IMG/VR virus record: IMGVR_UViG_3300009428_000032
Coordinates: 1 to 32,739 of that record
Strand: one strand, 5' to 3'
Length of the DNA: 32,739 nucleotides
Source: a virus
The notes under the pieces were generated by a model that was given only the letters and a program-made list of their open reading frames with translations, was not told the DNA's origin and did not search any database. This document shows, piece by piece, positions 6,526 through 13,535 of this stretch (position 1 is its first letter; the number at the start of each line of letters is the position of its first letter). Made by a program: the position numbers and the translations under genes.

Positions 6526-6563
6526 CTAACAACGATTTAACAACAATTTAACATTCGTTAACA
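6526..6563 (-). repeat. Four helically phased TGTTAR repeats
   Basis: On the minus strand TGTTAA, TGTTAA, TGTTAA and TGTTAG occur at 6558-6563, 6548-6553, 6537-6542 and 6526-6531: steps of 10, 11 and 11 bases, one DNA turn each, so all four face the same side of the helix. They lie 41-78 bases upstream of the first early start codon, where an activator or cooperative repressor array would sit. Confidence 0.55.
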
Positions 6564-6565
6564 TA

Positions 6566-6655
6566 TTATGCTCTGCAGCCTAGTAAATAGGTTGAAGCAT
6601 TCGGACATAATGCTTCCCAGGTAACATTTATGCTCTGTAGCCCAGTAAATAGGTT
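6566..6655. repeat. 28-base direct repeat pair
   Basis: Copies at 6566-6593 and 6628-6655 differ at two of 28 positions and share the core AGTAAATAGGTT, with similarity continuing a few bases upstream (TAACAT). In the first copy CCTA-GTAAA-TAGG is itself a small inverted repeat. The 62-base spacing, with a hairpin between, looks like an iteron or regulator-binding arrangement. Confidence 0.6.
6594..6616. other. Hairpin between the direct repeats
   Basis: GAAGCAT (6594-6600) and ATGCTTC (6610-6616) form a perfect 7-bp stem with a 9-base loop, starting immediately after the first 28-base repeat. There is no T-tract on either side, so it is not a standard terminator. It could be part of an origin or a binding site. 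Confidence 0.45.
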
Positions 6656-6669
6656 AACATCAATACAAG

Positions 6670-6699
6670 CTAATTAACGGGCGCAATTAATCTTATATA
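6670..6699 (-). promoter_or_regulatory. Candidate early promoter element, copy 2
   Basis: On the minus strand TATATAAG, seven bases, then GCGCCCGTTAATTAG. It is the most diverged of three copies but keeps both halves and a similar spacing. It points leftward at the first early gene, about 185 bases downstream, which would leave a long untranslated leader. Confidence 0.35.
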
Positions 6700-6870
6700 C
6701 CTATATATATATAGGACACGCTAAATGCTCTTAAAATGGCTTATAATAGCTTGTGTAGCCATTATATACACTGAAGGAAAGTGACCAGAGGAATGTGCAG
6801 TTAAAAGTGTAACATTCTTTGGGTTGTTGAATGAAGGTAGAAAGTAGTGGTGAGGTTATGCAATAGTTCA

Positions 6871-6916
6871 CCATAACTAACAGAATCAATTAACCATAAC
6901 TAACACAATCAATTAA
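6871..6916. repeat. Tandem 23-base direct repeat
   Basis: Two adjacent 23-base units, CCATAACTAACAGAATCAAT followed by TAA, at 6871-6893 and 6894-6916, with a single G/C difference. Each unit holds TAACTAAC and TCAATTAA. Adjacent iteron-like units in a non-coding divergent region fit an origin or regulator array. Confidence 0.6.
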
Positions 6917-7092
6917 CCTTATCTAAGATAATAAGTTAGGCTTGACTAACAATAGTAGTGAGTGATACCTAATGAATGCAGTTAGGTAGGGCAAAAGTGT
7001 AACATAGATAGCAATAGTTGTAGGAAAACTTGAGGCTGTGGCTGTAACCGACTGAAAACCCGCTATATATACGGGATTCTGTGGAAAAACAC

Positions 7093-7118
7093 GGGGGGGT
7101 GGGTCATTTTGGAATGGG
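7093..7118 (+). other. G-rich run, possible G-quadruplex
   Basis: Seven Gs, a T, three Gs, then after 12 bases three more Gs, in otherwise A/T-rich DNA. Four GGG tracts can be chosen, with one long loop, so folding is possible but not certain. A perfect palindrome, GAAAAATTTTTC, lies just downstream at about 7129-7140. Confidence 0.25.
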
Positions 7119-7186
7119 TTTCCTTTTGGAAAAATTTTTCTGAAATCGCTATATAACCCCCTACCCCTTCATATGTGATGTAATAC

Positions 7187-7217
7187 CTAATTAACGCACC
7201 CCAAGAATACATATATA
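7187..7217 (-). promoter_or_regulatory. Candidate early promoter element, copy 3
   Basis: On the minus strand TATATATG, eight bases, then GGGTGCGTTAATTAG, closely matching the copy at 1979-2008. Transcription leftward from here would cross ~700 non-coding bases before the first early gene, so it may also give an untranslated RNA or a replication primer. Confidence 0.35.
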
Positions 7218-7395
7218 AAATATATGTTCCTAAAAGCCAGGCTTTAACACTTGATTTGAGACGCACACAAACACTCGAGTTCAAAAAAGTGCCACTAGGG
7301 TGTAAAGTATAAAGAGTAACAGGCTATTGGCACATTTTTAAAGACCATATAAATATCTTAGGAATGTAAAATATCTATATAGTATGTAAGTATGT

Positions 7396-7424
7396 TATAG
7401 TATAGAATCGTGTGCGTTTTAAAT
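7396..7424 (+). promoter_or_regulatory. Possible rightward promoter related to the early element
   Basis: TATAGTATAG followed six bases later by GTGCGTTTTAAAT resembles the leftward elements but on the plus strand, ending about 30 bases before the first rightward start codon (7453). It is weaker than the three leftward copies. The placement is what makes it plausible. Confidence 0.25.
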
Positions 7425-7452
7425 GTAGATTTTATTAAGATAAAATATAGAT

Positions 7453-7887
7453 ATGGGTATTAAAGATTTTTTTCAGAAGAACAAGAGCAAGAATAGAACA
7501 AGAACCTATGAGGAGACACCTACTTCTAGCAAATTTGTTTTATCAAACAAAAGAAGGCAGCTAACGAAAGAAAGTGAGGGTGACGTATTTGACCCTAACG
7601 CCACTCTAAAGTCTAAAACCACGCTTGTAAAAAAGAACAAAACAGTTTCGTCTTTAAGTGTAGACAATAGATCTACGGGTAATACAAAGCAAAGTTATAA
7701 GAAAATAAATTATAAGCGTGGTGTGAAAGAAGCCGTTACATCAACAGGTCATTACGATGATGATCAAATTTTTGATAAGGGCTCAAGCAGGAGCATTAAA
7801 GAAACGCCAAAGAAGACTGTAATAAAGACTTCTGGTTTTGATAAGGACGGCAATTCATACAAGACAAGGAAAAAATATGTCAAGTAA
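7453..7887 (+). CDS. First rightward gene, basic hypothetical protein (144 aa)
   Basis: 144 residues, starting MGIKDFFQKNKSKNRTRTYE, very rich in Lys, Ser and Thr, with little hydrophobic content, so probably disordered. Similar Lys/Ser-rich small proteins recur later in the rightward block. Its 3' end overlaps the start of the next gene by 11 bases. No family recognised; a DNA-binding or virion-internal role would fit the charge but is a guess. Confidence 0.65.
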   Translation: MGIKDFFQKNKSKNRTRTYEETPTSSKFVLSNKRRQLTKESEGDVFDPNATLKSKTTLVKKNKTVSSLSVDNRSTGNTKQSYKKINYKRGVKEAVTSTGHYDDDQIFDKGSSRSIKETPKKTVIKTSGFDKDGNSYKTRKKYVK

Positions 7888-8128
7888 GCAGAAGTTAAGC
7901 CCTAAAGCAGCAAAAGATAAAGCCGATAGGGATTTAAAGATAGCTCTGACACCAGACAGAAGGAACAAGAAGGCCGAGAACTACAGAAAGCGTAGGGATG
8001 CGGAGAATAAGTTTGGTAAGCTATGGCTATTAGGTAAAGATTACGACCATAAGGACGGGAAGTTTAAGTCCGTAAACGCCAACAGAGGGAATGACGGTAA
8101 CGGAACTAAGAGAGAAGGGAAGAAATAA
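7877..8128 (+). CDS. Conserved small basic phage protein (83 aa)
   Basis: I place the start at the ATG at 7877 (MSSKQKLSPKAAKDKADRD), because the 13 codons upstream lie inside the previous gene and look non-native. Features I recognise from many phages are the ALTPDRRNKKAENYRKRRDA block, then KDYDHKDGKFKS and NRGNDGNGTKREGK at the end. The function of that family is unknown to me. It is strongly basic. It overlaps the upstream gene by 11 bases and is followed by another tiny basic gene. Confidence 0.75.
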   Translation: MSSKQKLSPKAAKDKADRDLKIALTPDRRNKKAENYRKRRDAENKFGKLWLLGKDYDHKDGKFKSVNANRGNDGNGTKREGKK

Positions 8129-8136
8129 CAAAAGAT

Positions 8137-8310
8137 ATGAAAGGAGTTGCACATTACAAGAAAGACGGTACGCTTTACAAAGGCAAAGGCACACATAAAG
8201 ACGCTAAGGGTAAGCTAATGAGTGGTAAAACACATACAGCTAGTAGTAAGTATCTATTCCACGCTAAAGAGCTGTCAAAGACAGTACAAAAGAAACTAAA
8301 AACCAAATAA
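8137..8310 (+). CDS. Tiny conserved basic phage protein (57 aa)
   Basis: ATG at 8137, TAA at 8308-8310, 57 residues. It begins MKGVAHYKKDGTLYKGKGTH and continues with KGKLMSGKTHTASSKYLFH and AKELSK, a pattern (HYKKDGTLYKG ... GKTHT-SSK-L-H-KELSK) shared by tiny proteins of many marine and Bacteroidota phages. It fits exactly between neighbours, ending two bases before the next ATG. Function unknown; the basic charge and placement before tail genes suggest a virion-associated role (inference). Confidence 0.75.
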   Translation: MKGVAHYKKDGTLYKGKGTHKDAKGKLMSGKTHTASSKYLFHAKELSKTVQKKLKTK

Positions 8311-8311
8311 C

Positions 8312-9358
8312 ATGGCAATAAATTATACATATCCAGTAAAGACTGTACCAACCAGTGCTGATGACATACTAATAATAGATAACGCTGACTCTAGTAAGGC
8401 TACAAAAAGAATTAAAATATCTACCCTACCTAATAGTGGTAGTGGGCAAGTTATTGAGACAGTAGAGGTTAATAGTCTTATAGCTAAAGGAGACCCCTTA
8501 TATGTATCAGGTTTTAATAGTGGGAGTTCTATAGCTATTGTAGATAAAGCTGATGCGTCAGATCCTAATAAGATGCCAAGTGTTGGTATCGCAACAGAAG
8601 CCATAGCTTCAGGTGCTACAGGTGAAATGATTGTTATTGGAGTTGCTAACTCAATTAATGTTAACGGCATACCATCTTCAGGCCCAAACCCATTAGTTAA
8701 TGATGTTATATACGTGGCTTCTGGTGGAGGGTTAACCTCTATAAAACCTACAGGAACTAACTTAGTTCAAAACGTAGCTATAGTGCTAAAGGCAAGTGGT
8801 AGTGGTTCTTTACAGGTAACGGCAATTGGAAGGTCTAATGACCTACCTAATATACCACAGGGCAATGTTTGGTTAGGCGATTCTAATGGTGTGCCAACTG
8901 CTTTACCTATAGGAATTAATAATACCATACTAACGTCAAACGGTACTACCGCTTCATGGACGACTTCTGCTCTGTCTAATTATCTACCACTAACTGGTGG
9001 GTCAATGACTGGAAGTATATCTGGCGTTCCGTCTATAGAGATAGGTACTCAGACGTTGACGATTGATGGTTCAGGCGATACCTCATTCGACCCATCATTA
9101 GGGGCTTTTGCTTATATAGATCCTCTCACTGGAATAAATAACTTTAATGTATCATTAATGCCATCTGGGGTAACTGCAAAAGTAGCTCTTATTAACTTAA
9201 GTGGAACTAGTAGTGTATCGGGATGGGTGGCTAACGGTAACCCTGTCAAATGGGCAGGAGGAACCTTACCTACAATAAGTACTACAGGAGTAGATATAGT
9301 GACATTTGAATTTATCGGTATTGCTGTATACGCTTCTATAATTCAAAATTACTCATAA
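8312..9358 (+). CDS. Tail fibre/structural protein
   Basis: 348 residues. It has a short N-terminal segment (VPTSADDILIIDNADSS) typical of fibre proteins. Then comes a beta-rich domain, roughly residues 47-150 (NSLIAKGDPLYVSGFNSGSS, ADASDPNKMPSVGIATEA, and GEMIVIGVANSINVNGIPSS), of the kind found in phage fibre and decoration proteins. The linker IPQGNVWLGDSNGVPTALPI is a common fibre junction. The C-terminal 100 residues are another beta domain. It would act on the virion surface in adsorption. No catalytic residues are visible. It starts two bases after the 57-aa gene and begins the tail-fibre module. Confidence 0.75.
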   Translation: MAINYTYPVKTVPTSADDILIIDNADSSKATKRIKISTLPNSGSGQVIETVEVNSLIAKGDPLYVSGFNSGSSIAIVDKADASDPNKMPSVGIATEAIASGATGEMIVIGVANSINVNGIPSSGPNPLVNDVIYVASGGGLTSIKPTGTNLVQNVAIVLKASGSGSLQVTAIGRSNDLPNIPQGNVWLGDSNGVPTALPIGINNTILTSNGTTASWTTSALSNYLPLTGGSMTGSISGVPSIEIGTQTLTIDGSGDTSFDPSLGAFAYIDPLTGINNFNVSLMPSGVTAKVALINLSGTSSVSGWVANGNPVKWAGGTLPTISTTGVDIVTFEFIGIAVYASIIQNYS

Positions 9359-9378
9359 AACAAACAAAATAATATAAC

Positions 9379-9942
9379 ATGTCAAACACAAGTAAAGGAA
9401 TAGGTCAAGATAGATTAGCAGGAGTATTTGGTAGTAAGTATATGCCCGCTGCTACTTATAATAACCAGAGAATATATGCGTTTATAGCTCAAGAAGACGA
9501 TACGCAGTTTTCCGCATTATCTGGGGGTGACGAGTCAGTGCCACAGGTTATAAATACAGGGACTGTAAGGGCCGCAGCTATAACAACCGCAATATCAGCA
9601 GCCACTATTGGTCAATATAATAATGTAGCCTATACAGGCGGTTCAGGAAGTGGGTTAGTATTAAACATAACAGTTACTGGAGCAGCAACGGGGGTCGTTA
9701 CAGTTATTAACGCAGGCACTGGATATGTGATAGGGGATGTAATAACAGTTACAGCAGGTGAGTTAGGAACAGGATCAGGCCCAGTAATAACACTAGCCTA
9801 CCAGGACTTTGGATTAGACTATCTTACCTCTCAATCATTAGCATCTGTTAATTTAAATAAAGGCGCATTAATAACTGCTCCTCAAGGAGAGACATTTAAA
9901 ACATTGATTGTAGCCACTGGTTCTGTAATAGCTTATTCATAA
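9379..9942 (+). CDS. Tail/virion protein with GSG...GTGY domain
   Basis: 187 residues. The N-terminal part (GIGQDRLAGVFGSKYMPAAT, then NNQRIYAFIAQEDDTQFSAL) looks like a structural connector. Residues ~84-140 hold a small beta domain with the pattern GGSGSGLVLNITVTGAATG, VVTVINAGTGYVIGDVITV and a final G-rich strand. The same pattern occurs in the ring protein at 29505 and the muzzle-like protein at 31728. The family is common in phage virion proteins as an add-on domain. Its last base overlaps the first base of the next gene (TAATG), implying coupled expression. A small surface or decoration protein is the best guess. Confidence 0.65.
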   Translation: MSNTSKGIGQDRLAGVFGSKYMPAATYNNQRIYAFIAQEDDTQFSALSGGDESVPQVINTGTVRAAAITTAISAATIGQYNNVAYTGGSGSGLVLNITVTGAATGVVTVINAGTGYVIGDVITVTAGELGTGSGPVITLAYQDFGLDYLTSQSLASVNLNKGALITAPQGETFKTLIVATGSVIAYS

Positions 9943-12341
9943 TGCCGTTCCTGTCAGCATCGGGGATGAGCCCGTATAATAAGATAAGAGGAGGTGGAGG
10001 TGAGTCTGCTCCAGTAGTACCTCTACTGCTAGACGTTTACACAGGTGCTGCGGCAGCTTATTCGCTTAGAAAAATAGCGTTGGCAACCACTAATGTTATT
10101 AGAGTTAGACGTTCTAGTGATAGTGCGGAGCAAGATTTTACAGCCGAGCAAATTACAGATGGAACCTTATTAGCGTTTACAGGCTCAGGAGATGGTAGGG
10201 TTGTAACGTGGTATGACCAATCTGGAAACAATGCCCACGCAACTCAAGTTACTCAAAACAAGCAGCCAAGAATTGTATCAAGTGGAGTATTAGTGTTAGA
10301 CAGTTCTGGTGTAAATCCAACAATGGAGTTTCACGTTCTTAATGTCGGTTCTGTATTAAATGCACCCTTAGTAGGCTCGCAGCCATTTACGTTATTTAAT
10401 TTAAGACGCTATCGAGTTGGTGGAACTACAACAAGGGTAGCAATTGGATATGCAGGAAGTGGAAATAGTTATGCAGATAATAACATAGGAGGTTCATTTA
10501 GAAGTTACTACGGTGCCTATGTTATTCAAGGAGCAAATAACACAAATAGAGGATTATTTTATTCGCTCGCAAATGGAGCATCTACAGCAGTATCTTTAAA
10601 CGGTGGAAGTGAAGTCATAGGTAATGCAGGTACGTCAGGTGCTTCTGCCCTTACTATTGGAGCTGCAGGATTAAATTTTCCGCCTGAAATGAACGAACAA
10701 GAGGTGATAATTTATAACAGCAATCAGTCCTCCAACAAAGCAGGAATACTGACCAATATTAACACGCATTATAATCTTTACCCTGAACCAATAAGCGGAT
10801 TTTTATACGATTATTCAGGTGCTAGTGTAGCCTATTCGTTAAGGCAACTAGGTGTTTATGCCGATGGAAATGAAGTAAATGTTGTCAGGGTTAGAAGAAG
10901 TAGCGATAGTGCAGAACAAGATTTTACATCTACTGAGATTACAGACGGAACGTTATTGGCGTTTACTGGTTCTGGCGATGGATTTGTCTCAAAATGGTTT
11001 GACCAATCTGCAAACGGAAATCACGCAGAACAATTAACAGCCATCAACCAACCAAAATTAGTTTCGGCTGGTGTGGTTGTATTGGACAATGGTAAACCAG
11101 CGATTGATTATGCACCAGGAGCAGGAGATTCTTACTTTGAATTTACTCAACTCAATAACATCAGGTCTATTTTCTACGTCTTAAATGCAGTAACAGCAGC
11201 TTCTTCATTTAAAAACTACATCCTAGGAAACAGTTACTTAATTCACGAATATGATTCGGGCGCAGGGCAACAATGGATATATACTTCAATGCCATCATTC
11301 ATAACGAGCGGAAATAATAAAATTAACGGTGTCACTACAGATTTGACGACTACCAACAGGCAATTAAATCAAGTTCTGTTGACTTTAATACATACAGCAT
11401 CTAGCGGCACGGCTGACCAAATATCAAAAGATAGAGGTCTTAGCGGAAGAAGCTGGAGAGGCAAAATGCAAGAATTAATTATGTACCCGTCAGACCAAAC
11501 AACTGACTTAACTGCAATAGATATTAACATTAACACTTTTTACAAGATTTATGCGTATCTACCATATAACGGTTCTGATGTTGATGCAAATGCATATATA
11601 AATGCAGGAGGGATTACTAATTTTGTTGAAATAGCAGCCATCGAACAGCTAGTTTCAAATTTAAAAGGAACAGGTAATACAACTAACAATTCAGATGTAT
11701 GGAACTCTCTACATTGGATTAACTTAGCATCCGCAACGAGTTTAGCGGCATCTTTAAACGATTTAAAGGGCGGATATAATTTAACAGCTTACAACTCTCC
11801 AACTTGGGCAAATACAGGCATTAAAGGCAACGGTGCAAATATGTACTTACTAACCAGCTATATTGCAAATAATCACGGCTCTATATTAGATAGTAATTCA
11901 TTCGGTTGCGCTGTAAGGACAACACAAACAACAGCTTCTGGCGCTACATTTATGGGTGTTAGAAATTCCTCAACTAATCCATATAATGCAATGGTTGTAT
12001 CTGCAGGTAGCAGATATTATGGTAATAATTCACCTTTTATACAAGATGTTGGTGCTGGTCAGTTTCCAACAGGAATTTTTATAAATAATAGAACAAATTC
12101 TTCAAATTTTAATATTTATTTTAATAATGTATTAGATTTTACTGGAAATGTTCCAACCAACAATATGGCAACTGCTCCTATGGGTGTTTTATGTCAAAAT
12201 AATGGAGGAACAGCAGCAGGTTTTTCAAATATGGAATTTACAGTTGTTTTTGAGGGTCAAGGATTAACAGCAAATCAAATGCAAGACTTAAATGACTCAA
12301 TAAATACATTAAATGCCAATATTATAGAGGGGGGAAGATGA
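9942..12341 (+). CDS. Tail fibre/adhesin with tandem AbfB-like/LamG-like domains
   Basis: 799 residues. Two tandem copies of one domain occupy ~27-283 and ~285-535. Each has an AYSLRK/AYSLRQ strand, V-RVRRSSDSAEQDFT, ITDGTLLAFTGSGDG, W(Y/F)DQS-NG-HA-Q and a QPKLVSAGVVVLDNGKP-type strand. This is the signature I associate with the concanavalin-like domain of alpha-L-arabinofuranosidase B and with Bacteroidota phage fibres. A third, diverged LamG-like domain fills ~540-799. It probably binds host polysaccharide; whether it cleaves sugars cannot be told. The gene's third part is richer in ATT and TTT codons than its neighbours, suggesting domain exchange. It ends in TGA inside an ATGA overlap with the next gene, with a TAA two codons later. 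Confidence 0.75.
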   Translation: MPFLSASGMSPYNKIRGGGGESAPVVPLLLDVYTGAAAAYSLRKIALATTNVIRVRRSSDSAEQDFTAEQITDGTLLAFTGSGDGRVVTWYDQSGNNAHATQVTQNKQPRIVSSGVLVLDSSGVNPTMEFHVLNVGSVLNAPLVGSQPFTLFNLRRYRVGGTTTRVAIGYAGSGNSYADNNIGGSFRSYYGAYVIQGANNTNRGLFYSLANGASTAVSLNGGSEVIGNAGTSGASALTIGAAGLNFPPEMNEQEVIIYNSNQSSNKAGILTNINTHYNLYPEPISGFLYDYSGASVAYSLRQLGVYADGNEVNVVRVRRSSDSAEQDFTSTEITDGTLLAFTGSGDGFVSKWFDQSANGNHAEQLTAINQPKLVSAGVVVLDNGKPAIDYAPGAGDSYFEFTQLNNIRSIFYVLNAVTAASSFKNYILGNSYLIHEYDSGAGQQWIYTSMPSFITSGNNKINGVTTDLTTTNRQLNQVLLTLIHTASSGTADQISKDRGLSGRSWRGKMQELIMYPSDQTTDLTAIDININTFYKIYAYLPYNGSDVDANAYINAGGITNFVEIAAIEQLVSNLKGTGNTTNNSDVWNSLHWINLASATSLAASLNDLKGGYNLTAYNSPTWANTGIKGNGANMYLLTSYIANNHGSILDSNSFGCAVRTTQTTASGATFMGVRNSSTNPYNAMVVSAGSRYYGNNSPFIQDVGAGQFPTGIFINNRTNSSNFNIYFNNVLDFTGNVPTNNMATAPMGVLCQNNGGTAAGFSNMEFTVVFEGQGLTANQMQDLNDSINTLNANIIEGGR

Positions 12342-12535
12342 AATATTTAATATTTAAAATCAAACCAGAAGGAAATCCAAAAATTAGTAAAAATAATTTT
12401 GTGTCACCTACAAAATGTGATGAAGGTTATTTTGTTGACATTGTTTTTAAACAAATTTGTATAGATTTTGGATGGGTAGATTTTAACGAAGTAGAAAATG
12501 TAACCTTTTTAAAGACAGAAGAAATTACACCATGA
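12338..12535 (+). CDS. Small hypothetical protein in the fibre module (65 aa)
   Basis: 65 residues, starting MKYLIFKIKPEGNPKISKNN. It starts in an ATGA overlap with the fibre gene and ends in another ATGA overlap with the next frame, so its expression depends on the fibre gene. It has no signal peptide and no motif I recognise. Candidate roles are a fibre chaperone or tip partner, from position only. Confidence 0.55.
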   Translation: MKYLIFKIKPEGNPKISKNNFVSPTKCDEGYFVDIVFKQICIDFGWVDFNEVENVTFLKTEEITP

Positions 12536-12624
12536 TATACTACGGACACGCAACAGATAAGAGCAAGCTACCAGCAGACAACGTTTGGTTAACGGATAAT
12601 CAAAAATTAGTAAATATTAATTAA
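12532..12624 (+). CDS. Very short frame (30 aa), possible fragment
   Basis: The ATG at 12532 overlaps the preceding TGA and opens a 30-codon frame (MIYYGHATDKSKLPADNVWL..., TAA at 12622). It ends one base before the next ATG at 12626. The DNVWLTDNQKLVN part resembles linker sequence in fibre proteins, so this may be the remnant of a longer fibre gene rather than a functional gene. Confidence 0.35.
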   Translation: MIYYGHATDKSKLPADNVWLTDNQKLVNIN

Positions 12625-12625
12625 A

Positions 12626-12871
12626 ATGATAGAACAAGTAAACGGGTACAAGTACGCTACAGAGGCTGAAGCAATATCAGCAAGAACACAATGTGCGGAA
12701 CATTATGGTCTTCCAAAATCACCAGAAGATGTCACAATTTATTGGGTGAATTACAACGAGGCAAATTTAGATACACCTATATTCTGGTATATTATTTTTG
12801 ATGCAAGTATTGAAATAGTGCTAGGAACTCCTACAGATTTCTATGTAACTCAGCCAGATGTACCAACTTAA
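12626..12871 (+). CDS. Small hypothetical protein in the fibre module (81 aa)
   Basis: 81 residues, starting MIEQVNGYKYATEAEAISAR. A middle segment (PEDVTIYWVNYNEANLDTPI, then FWYIIFDASIEIVLG) looks like a small alpha/beta fold. I recall similar short proteins next to fibre genes of Flavobacterium phages, with no known function. It is part of the rightward run and is spaced one base from the short frame upstream. Confidence 0.6.
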   Translation: MIEQVNGYKYATEAEAISARTQCAEHYGLPKSPEDVTIYWVNYNEANLDTPIFWYIIFDASIEIVLGTPTDFYVTQPDVPT

Positions 12872-12904
12872 ACATTAAATAACAACCAAAAACAACAACC
12901 AAAT

Positions 12905-13174
12905 ATGAGTGGAGAGATTATAGATGCGTTAATGAATAGTGGTGCTGGACTTGGAGGTGGAGGAGTGTTAGGAGCTATTCTAGCAAAATATCTCGTTAAT
13001 AAAGCAGAAAGAGAAGTTAGGTATATAAAAAGAGAGTTATCTGAGAACAAAGAGTTAGACTCTGCCAGAGACACCGCAATACAACTACTTAAGATGGACA
13101 TGGAGAATAGAAAGAGTCTTTTTGAGAAATTAGAAAGACAGATGGAAAATCTATATAATAAAGTAAATAAATAA
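12905..13174 (+). CDS. Small membrane-anchored coiled-coil protein (89 aa)
   Basis: 89 residues. A glycine-rich hydrophobic stretch (~13-33, GAGLGGGGVLGAILAKYLV) could be one membrane segment. It is followed by a long charged helix (EREVRYIKRELSENKELD through MENRKSLFEKLERQMENLY) with heptad character. One membrane span plus a coiled coil fits XhlA-like or holin-accessory proteins, though in XhlA the order is reversed. A virion protein cannot be excluded. Confidence 0.55.
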   Translation: MSGEIIDALMNSGAGLGGGGVLGAILAKYLVNKAEREVRYIKRELSENKELDSARDTAIQLLKMDMENRKSLFEKLERQMENLYNKVNK

Positions 13175-13225
13175 TAAAATAGGTAATAATAGAATTATAC
13201 ACATAAAACTTAAACAACAAAAAAA

Positions 13226-13480
13226 ATGACAAACGAAGTAATTAACTTAGAAACGGTATTTAGTGGTTTTGATAAAGGAACAGACTTACAACCAAAGAAT
13301 ACAAGAACAAATAACCAAGGAGTAAAAATCGAAGACATCGCAGGATTCATTAAAATAAAAACTACTGCTGGTGCGCCCGCCTCAGGTGTAATAGGTGATA
13401 TGGTGTTTAATACATCTGACTCAAAAATATACATTTGTAAAACGGCAAACACTTTTGTAGCAACAGCAGCATTGACATAA
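13226..13480 (+). CDS. Small fibre-type structural protein (84 aa)
   Basis: 84 residues, starting MTNEVINLETVFSGFDKGTD. The C-terminal half (GVIGDMVFNTSDSKIYICKT) is the GD-V-NTSD-K-Y-C pattern common at the ends of phage fibre proteins. Probably a small virion surface protein or fibre accessory. It is preceded by an A-rich leader (AAACAACAAAAAAA) typical of Bacteroidota translation starts, and followed by the groEL leader. Confidence 0.6.
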   Translation: MTNEVINLETVFSGFDKGTDLQPKNTRTNNQGVKIEDIAGFIKIKTTAGAPASGVIGDMVFNTSDSKIYICKTANTFVATAALT

Positions 13481-13535
13481 ACCTTATCTCTAGGTCAAAA
13501 GAGTAACAATATAATCTAATCTAATTTAATAAAAT

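Larger units (their letters stand above)
6486..7452. other. Divergent non-coding control region, candidate replication origin
   Basis: About 970 bases without a convincing gene, between the first leftward and first rightward genes. It holds phased TGTTAR repeats, a 28-base direct repeat pair with a hairpin between the copies, a 23-base tandem repeat, two copies of the promoter-like element, a 13-mer direct repeat (AAAAGTGTAACAT at about 6803 and 6992), a G-run and A/T-rich stretches such as ATATATATA near 6705. This combination is typical of phage control regions and origins. The origin assignment is inference, helped by the DnaA-domain gene in the early block. Confidence 0.6.

Noticed and set aside
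6566-6916. CRISPR array in the repeat-rich region
   Set aside because: There are only two copies each of two different repeats, one pair being directly adjacent with no spacer, and no cas genes.
7063-7284. 73-residue minus-strand open frame in the divergent region
   Set aside because: It overlaps a promoter-like element and the G-run, has no A-rich leader, and its translation looks like random hydrophobic/aromatic sequence. I treat the region as non-coding.
9942-12341. Functional arabinofuranosidase
   Set aside because: The domains resemble the beta-sandwich of arabinofuranosidase B, but I cannot identify catalytic acids with confidence, and the tandem arrangement in a fibre module favours binding.
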